Positions 60,228 to 64,000 of a stretch of DNA of 64,000 bases are shown in pieces. Origin of the DNA: Roseburia hominis A2-183 (GTDB lineage Bacteria > Bacillota > Clostridia > Lachnospirales > Lachnospiraceae). The number at the start of each line of letters is the position of its first letter. Within the stretch, counting starts at the first letter, position 1. The position numbers and the translations under genes were made by a program. The DNA is taken from positions 1,533,501 to 1,597,500 of the forward strand of contig NC_015977.1 in assembly GCF_000225345.1 (NCBI RefSeq), given 5' to 3'. Under the pieces are notes generated by a model that saw nothing but the letters and a program-made list of their open reading frames with translations, searched no databases and was not told the DNA's origin.

Positions 60228-63029
60228 ATGAAGAAGAAAAAGACAAGAAATCCGCTGATCAGACGCATACCGAGGGAACTGGCGGGAGACTGGAGAAAAT
60301 ATCTGCTCGTGAGCCTGTTCCTCATTTTGACAATCGGCTTTGTATCGGGAATGTACGTTGCCAACGAGAGCATGATGAAGGCTGCAGATGAGGGAGTCAC
60401 GAAATATAAGCTGGAGGACGGACATTTTGAACTGAATGAGGAGGCGGATCAGACACTGCTCGCCGCGATTGCCACGGGAGAGAAAGCGGATGTAAAGCAG
60501 TATTACACGGACAAGGCAAGGCGTGAGCTGGATGAGAAGTTTGACGATGAATTTGAGGACAAGTTCAAGGACGAATTCGACAGCCAGTTCAAGGAGGAAT
60601 TTGACCGGAAATTCAATGCGGAATTTCAGACACAGTTCGACCAGACATTTGCGGCGCAGGTAAAACAGACACTGCTGGCACAGGGGATGGATGAGACCAT
60701 GGCTGCAGCGATGCTAGATACGGCGGTGGCGCAGGCAAAGCAGGCGGGAAGTTATCAGCAGGCCTACGATGCCGCTTACGAGAGCGCGTATCAGAAAGCC
60801 TACGATACCGCCTATGACGAGGCGTATGGGAAGGCACATGACGAGGCGTACGAGAAGGCTTACGACGAAGCCTGGGACAAGATTCTGGATGAAATTGATG
60901 AAAAATATCAAAAGGCGGAAGACAAATACGAATTGAACTATCCTGATTTTGCGGCGGTTCCGGTGAACATATCCGAGAATTTCTACCGCAATGAGGAGGA
61001 GGATCACGACGGCGACGGCGTCTCGGACGGAACCGTCCGCGTCTATCAGAAGACAGATGACATCAATCTGGCATGCCTGATGGAGGGAAGCTTCCCGGCA
61101 TCTTCTGATGAGATTGCGGTGGACCGCATGCATGCGGACAATGTCGGCATTGCGGTGGGAGATACCATAACGGTTGGAGGAGAGGCGTATCGTGTCGTCG
61201 GACTGATTGCCTATGTCAACTATGCCACACTGCATGAAAAAAGTACGGATCTGATGTTCGATGCGCTGAAATTCAATGTGGCGATGGTGACGGAAGACGG
61301 GTTTGCGCGCCTGCACGAGAAGGTGCACTATGATTATGCATGGAACTATGTGACAGAGCCGGCGGATGAGGCAGCAGAAAAAAATCTGTCGGATGATTTT
61401 ATGAAAGCCCTGCTGACGCAGGTGGTTGTCGCGGATGCGGAGATTGAGGATTATGTTCCGGAATATGCGAACCCTGCCATTCATTTTGCAACGGATGACA
61501 TGGGCTCTGATGAGGCGATGGGCGGTGTGCTGCTCGATATTCTGATTGTGATTATCGCTTTTATTTTTGCCATTACAATCAGCAACACGATTGCCAGGGA
61601 GTCGTCCACGATCGGAACACTTCGCGCTTCGGGTTACACGCGCGGGGAACTGGTGGCGCATTATCTGTCGATGCCGGTCATTGTGACGCTCGTCGCGGCG
61701 CTGATCGGAAACATTCTCGGATATACGGTGTTCAAAAATGTTGTGGTTTCGATGTACTATAACAGCTACAGTCTTCCGACCTACGAGACGATATGGAATC
61801 CGGATGCGTTTATAAAGACGACGCTGATTCCGCTGATTCTGATGTTTGTTGTGAACCTTGTGGTGATTGCGCGGATGATGCGCCATATGCCGTTACAGTT
61901 TTTGCGGCATGATTTAAAGAAGACAAAGCGTAAAAAGGCGATGCTCCTGCCGCGGTTTCAGTTTTTGAGCCGTTTCCGTCTGCGCGTCATGTTTCAGAAT
62001 ATGGCAAATTATGCGGTCCTTTTTGTCGGGATATTTTTCTGCATGGTCATGCTGGCGATGGCGGTCGGCATGCCGGATACGCTCAGCTACTATAAGGAGA
62101 ACGCCAAGGATCTGATGTTCGCAAAGTATCAGTATGTGCTTGCGTCCTGGGAGGATGAGGACGGCGACATCATCACAACAAAGGAGCCGGGTGCGGAAAA
62201 ATTCAGCATGACATCTCTTTTACGGAAGAGTGATACGCTCGACGAGGAGGTATCGGTCTACGGCATCTCCGATGAAAGTCAGTATGTGAAGATCGACGAT
62301 CTTAATTATTTAAAAGAGAACGAGGCATATATTTCCGCCTCCTATGCAGACAAATACGATGTCTCTGTGGGCGACGATGTCACACTGGATGAAAAGTACG
62401 AGAATCAGCAGTATACCTTCCGGGTGGCGGGCATTTTTGACAAGTCCCAGAGCATTGCCGTATTTCTGCCGATTGAAAATTACCGGGAGGTATTTGAACA
62501 GGATGCGGATGCGTTTGGCGGTTATTTCTCGGACACGGAGATTACGGACATTGCGGAGGAAAATATCGCGACGGTAATTACGGAGCAGGACATCACGAAA
62601 ATGTGCGATCAGCTGGACCACTCGATGGGATCGTATATGAGTTATTTCCAGATCTTATGCATCCTGCTGTCTGCGGTGTTAATCTATCTTCTCACAAAGA
62701 TCATTATTGAGAAGAATGAGACGGCAATTTCCATGACAAAGATCCTGGGCTATGAGAACCGGGAGATTGCTAGCATTTATCTGCTGTCGACCACGATTGT
62801 TGTGATCGTGGCGGATGCAATCTGCGTGGTGCTTGGCGCGCTCGTGATGAATGCCGCATGGAAAGTGATCATGTACAGTTACAGCGGATGGTTTTCCTTT
62901 GTCATTCTTCCGGCGGGCTATGTGAAAATGTTCGCGTTTGTTCTGATCGGTTATCTGATCGTGATGATGTTTGACTTTATGCGGATCAGAAAAATTCCGA
63001 TGGATCAGGCATTAAAAAATGCCGAGTGA
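60228..63029 (+). CDS. FtsX/MacB-type ABC permease with aromatic tetrad repeats
   Basis: Start at ATG 60228 after AAGGAG (60212-60217). The 933-residue protein has one N-terminal membrane segment (about 25-44), a large extracellular part, then FtsX blocks (SNTIARESSTIGTLRASGYT near 460, and NETAISMTKILGYENREIAS near 835), with about eight membrane segments in all. Residues 101-145 are ten four-residue units with Phe at every fourth position (105-141). Residues 177-216 are ten units with Tyr, His or Trp at every fourth position (180-216). This looks like a long helical hairpin outside the membrane. The function is unknown. Confidence 0.88.
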   Translation: MKKKKTRNPLIRRIPRELAGDWRKYLLVSLFLILTIGFVSGMYVANESMMKAADEGVTKYKLEDGHFELNEEADQTLLAAIATGEKADVKQYYTDKARRELDEKFDDEFEDKFKDEFDSQFKEEFDRKFNAEFQTQFDQTFAAQVKQTLLAQGMDETMAAAMLDTAVAQAKQAGSYQQAYDAAYESAYQKAYDTAYDEAYGKAHDEAYEKAYDEAWDKILDEIDEKYQKAEDKYELNYPDFAAVPVNISENFYRNEEEDHDGDGVSDGTVRVYQKTDDINLACLMEGSFPASSDEIAVDRMHADNVGIAVGDTITVGGEAYRVVGLIAYVNYATLHEKSTDLMFDALKFNVAMVTEDGFARLHEKVHYDYAWNYVTEPADEAAEKNLSDDFMKALLTQVVVADAEIEDYVPEYANPAIHFATDDMGSDEAMGGVLLDILIVIIAFIFAITISNTIARESSTIGTLRASGYTRGELVAHYLSMPVIVTLVAALIGNILGYTVFKNVVVSMYYNSYSLPTYETIWNPDAFIKTTLIPLILMFVVNLVVIARMMRHMPLQFLRHDLKKTKRKKAMLLPRFQFLSRFRLRVMFQNMANYAVLFVGIFFCMVMLAMAVGMPDTLSYYKENAKDLMFAKYQYVLASWEDEDGDIITTKEPGAEKFSMTSLLRKSDTLDEEVSVYGISDESQYVKIDDLNYLKENEAYISASYADKYDVSVGDDVTLDEKYENQQYTFRVAGIFDKSQSIAVFLPIENYREVFEQDADAFGGYFSDTEITDIAEENIATVITEQDITKMCDQLDHSMGSYMSYFQILCILLSAVLIYLLTKIIIEKNETAISMTKILGYENREIASIYLLSTTIVVIVADAICVVLGALVMNAAWKVIMYSYSGWFSFVILPAGYVKMFAFVLIGYLIVMMFDFMRIRKIPMDQALKNAE

Positions 63030-63060
63030 GATGCACCACTGGAAAAGAGAGGGATATCTA

Positions 63061-63089
63061 TTGCATAGTTTCCGAAATTCTTCTATAAT
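63061..63089 (+). promoter_or_regulatory. promoter of the GH105 gene
   Basis: TTGCAT (63061-63066) and TATAAT (63084-63089) with a 17-base spacer. A hairpin GGGGAT...ATCCCC (63093-63116) lies at the start of the transcript, immediately upstream of the ribosome site. Confidence 0.8.
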
Positions 63090-63134
63090 CAAGGGGATGT
63101 TTTTTGAAAAATCCCCGAGATAAAGGAGCAGAAC

Positions 63135-64000
63135 ATGGACAAAATAGAAACCTATATTGACGAATTGCTGGAGAAGAGTACTCCGGACCGCCCGATCTGG
63201 AATATTGAGAAGATTCTGCAGGGCTTAAAGTCCACCTGGAATTACATAGACGGATGCATGATCAAGGCGATTCTTGAGATGTATGCGATCACAAAAGACG
63301 AGAAATATTTTCGCTTTGCCGACAATTTTATCGACTGCAAGGTCAGAGAGGACGGCTCGATTGAAGGCTATTCGGTAGAAGAGTTAAATATCGACAATGT
63401 CAATGCGGGGAAAACCCTGTTTGAACTCTACGATCTGACCGGAAAAGAAAAATACCGCAAAGCGATTGATCTTGTATACAGCCAGATTGAGCAGATGCCG
63501 CGCACGGCAGAGGGAAATTTCTGGCACAAGAATATTTACCCGAATCAGGTCTGGCTGGACGGACTGTATATGTGTCAGCCGTTTTATATGGAGTATGAGA
63601 CGAGATTTCATGAGAAGAAGAACTACGACGATATTTTCCGCCAGTTTTTCAATGTGGTGGAACATATGCGTGATCCGAAGACCGGACTGTACTATCATGC
63701 CTACGATTCTTCCAGAGAGATGTTCTGGTGTGACAAGGTGACGGGATTAAGCCAGAATTTCTGGCTGAGAGCGCTCGGATGGTATTCCATGGCGCTTCTT
63801 GATACGTTGGACAAGGCGGACGCGTCGGTTGGCGAGCCGTATGAGCGCTTAAAGGGCGTGTTTGTGGATCTGATGGATGCCATGTTAAAGTATCAGGACG
63901 CCAGCGGCATGTGGTATCAGGTTGTGAATTTTGGAGGCATGGAAAAGAATTATCTGGAGACCAGCGGAAGCTCGATCATGGCATACGCGCTGCTTAAGGG
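63135..64000 (+). CDS. GH105-type unsaturated glucuronyl/galacturonyl hydrolase (partial)
   Basis: The frame is open to the end of the window; about 288 codons are visible. Start at ATG 63135 with AAAGGAG at 63122-63128. The opening RPIWNIEKILQGLKSTWNYI and YPNQVWLDGLYMCQPFYMEY, which contains the conserved WLDGLYM with the likely catalytic Asp, match the YteR/YesR family (GH105). GLSQNFWLRALGWYSMALLD and the start of GSSIMAYALLKG follow the same pattern. These enzymes hydrate unsaturated uronic acids from pectin-type lyases. No signal peptide is seen, so it acts in the cytoplasm. Confidence 0.88.
   Translation, partial: MDKIETYIDELLEKSTPDRPIWNIEKILQGLKSTWNYIDGCMIKAILEMYAITKDEKYFRFADNFIDCKVREDGSIEGYSVEELNIDNVNAGKTLFELYDLTGKEKYRKAIDLVYSQIEQMPRTAEGNFWHKNIYPNQVWLDGLYMCQPFYMEYETRFHEKKNYDDIFRQFFNVVEHMRDPKTGLYYHAYDSSREMFWCDKVTGLSQNFWLRALGWYSMALLDTLDKADASVGEPYERLKGVFVDLMDAMLKYQDASGMWYQVVNFGGMEKNYLETSGSSIMAYALLK

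Noticed and set aside
60714..61886. Open frame of 390 codons on the - strand within the FtsX-type permease
   Set aside because: Antisense shadow of a well supported gene, with Arg/His/Ile-biased composition and no family match.
1..64000. CRISPR arrays, tRNA and rRNA genes
   Set aside because: No regularly spaced repeat set, no tRNA-like cloverleaf with TTCGA-type arm and no rRNA sequence were noticed in any gap.

Overview
The window reads as core chromosome of a motile Gram-positive clostridium, most likely a Lachnospiraceae member close to Roseburia or Agathobacter. Four things point there: a single very long fla/che operon of Firmicutes type (FliY with CheC-like domains, CheC, CheD, a SigD-type sigma factor); a PolC replicase; an alpha/beta-type small acid-soluble spore protein; and the synteny polC / ispG / rseP / dxr / cdsA / uppS / frr / pyrH. 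Base composition of the core looks near 50% GC by eye, which would suit a Roseburia hominis-like genome. That species assignment is inference.

Positions 1-27500 hold the second half of the fla/che operon, all on the + strand with tight or overlapping junctions: fliI (3' end), fliJ, a MotE/MgtE-N-like protein, fliK, flgD, a TIGR02530-type gene, flgE, motAB, fliL, fliM, fliY, cheY, fliOPQR, flhB, flhA, flhF, flhG (with an apparent frameshift in an A8 run), a YcgR/PilZ gene, cheB, cheA, cheW, a strong hairpin, cheC, cheD, a small membrane protein, the flagellar sigma factor, and three poorly characterised genes. Together they build the hook, stator, switch and type III export gate, place flagella, and run chemotaxis.

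At 27500-29600 rpsB and tsf form a translation operon with its own consensus promoter and a structured leader. It is closed by two hairpins. Positions 29617-34913 form an ion-transport divergon. A tandem PII-like protein and a double-DUF1538 membrane protein are on the - strand. A MarR regulator, a small membrane protein, a Na/Pi-cotransporter-like protein and a DUF368 protein are on the + strand. The two divergent promoters each carry an identical 22-bp repeat just downstream of the -10.

Positions 35036-47633 are envelope and housekeeping genes: polysaccharide deacetylase, bactofilin, pyrH, frr, uppS, cdsA, dxr, rseP, ispG, polC. Positions 47760-54130 are an AT-richer, decayed mobile region. 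It holds a tyrosine integrase frameshifted before its catalytic Tyr, relaxase debris, an intact GntR-regulated ABC-2 transporter, remnants of TnpV and of a large serine recombinase, and a RelB/RelE-type toxin-antitoxin pair. Core sequence resumes with rpmB (- strand), asp23/yloU, a FakA/YloV-type gene, recG, a spore protein gene (- strand), a MacB/FtsX-type ABC transporter whose permease has twenty aromatic tetrad repeats, and the start of a GH105 hydrolase. No tRNA, rRNA or CRISPR array was recognised.
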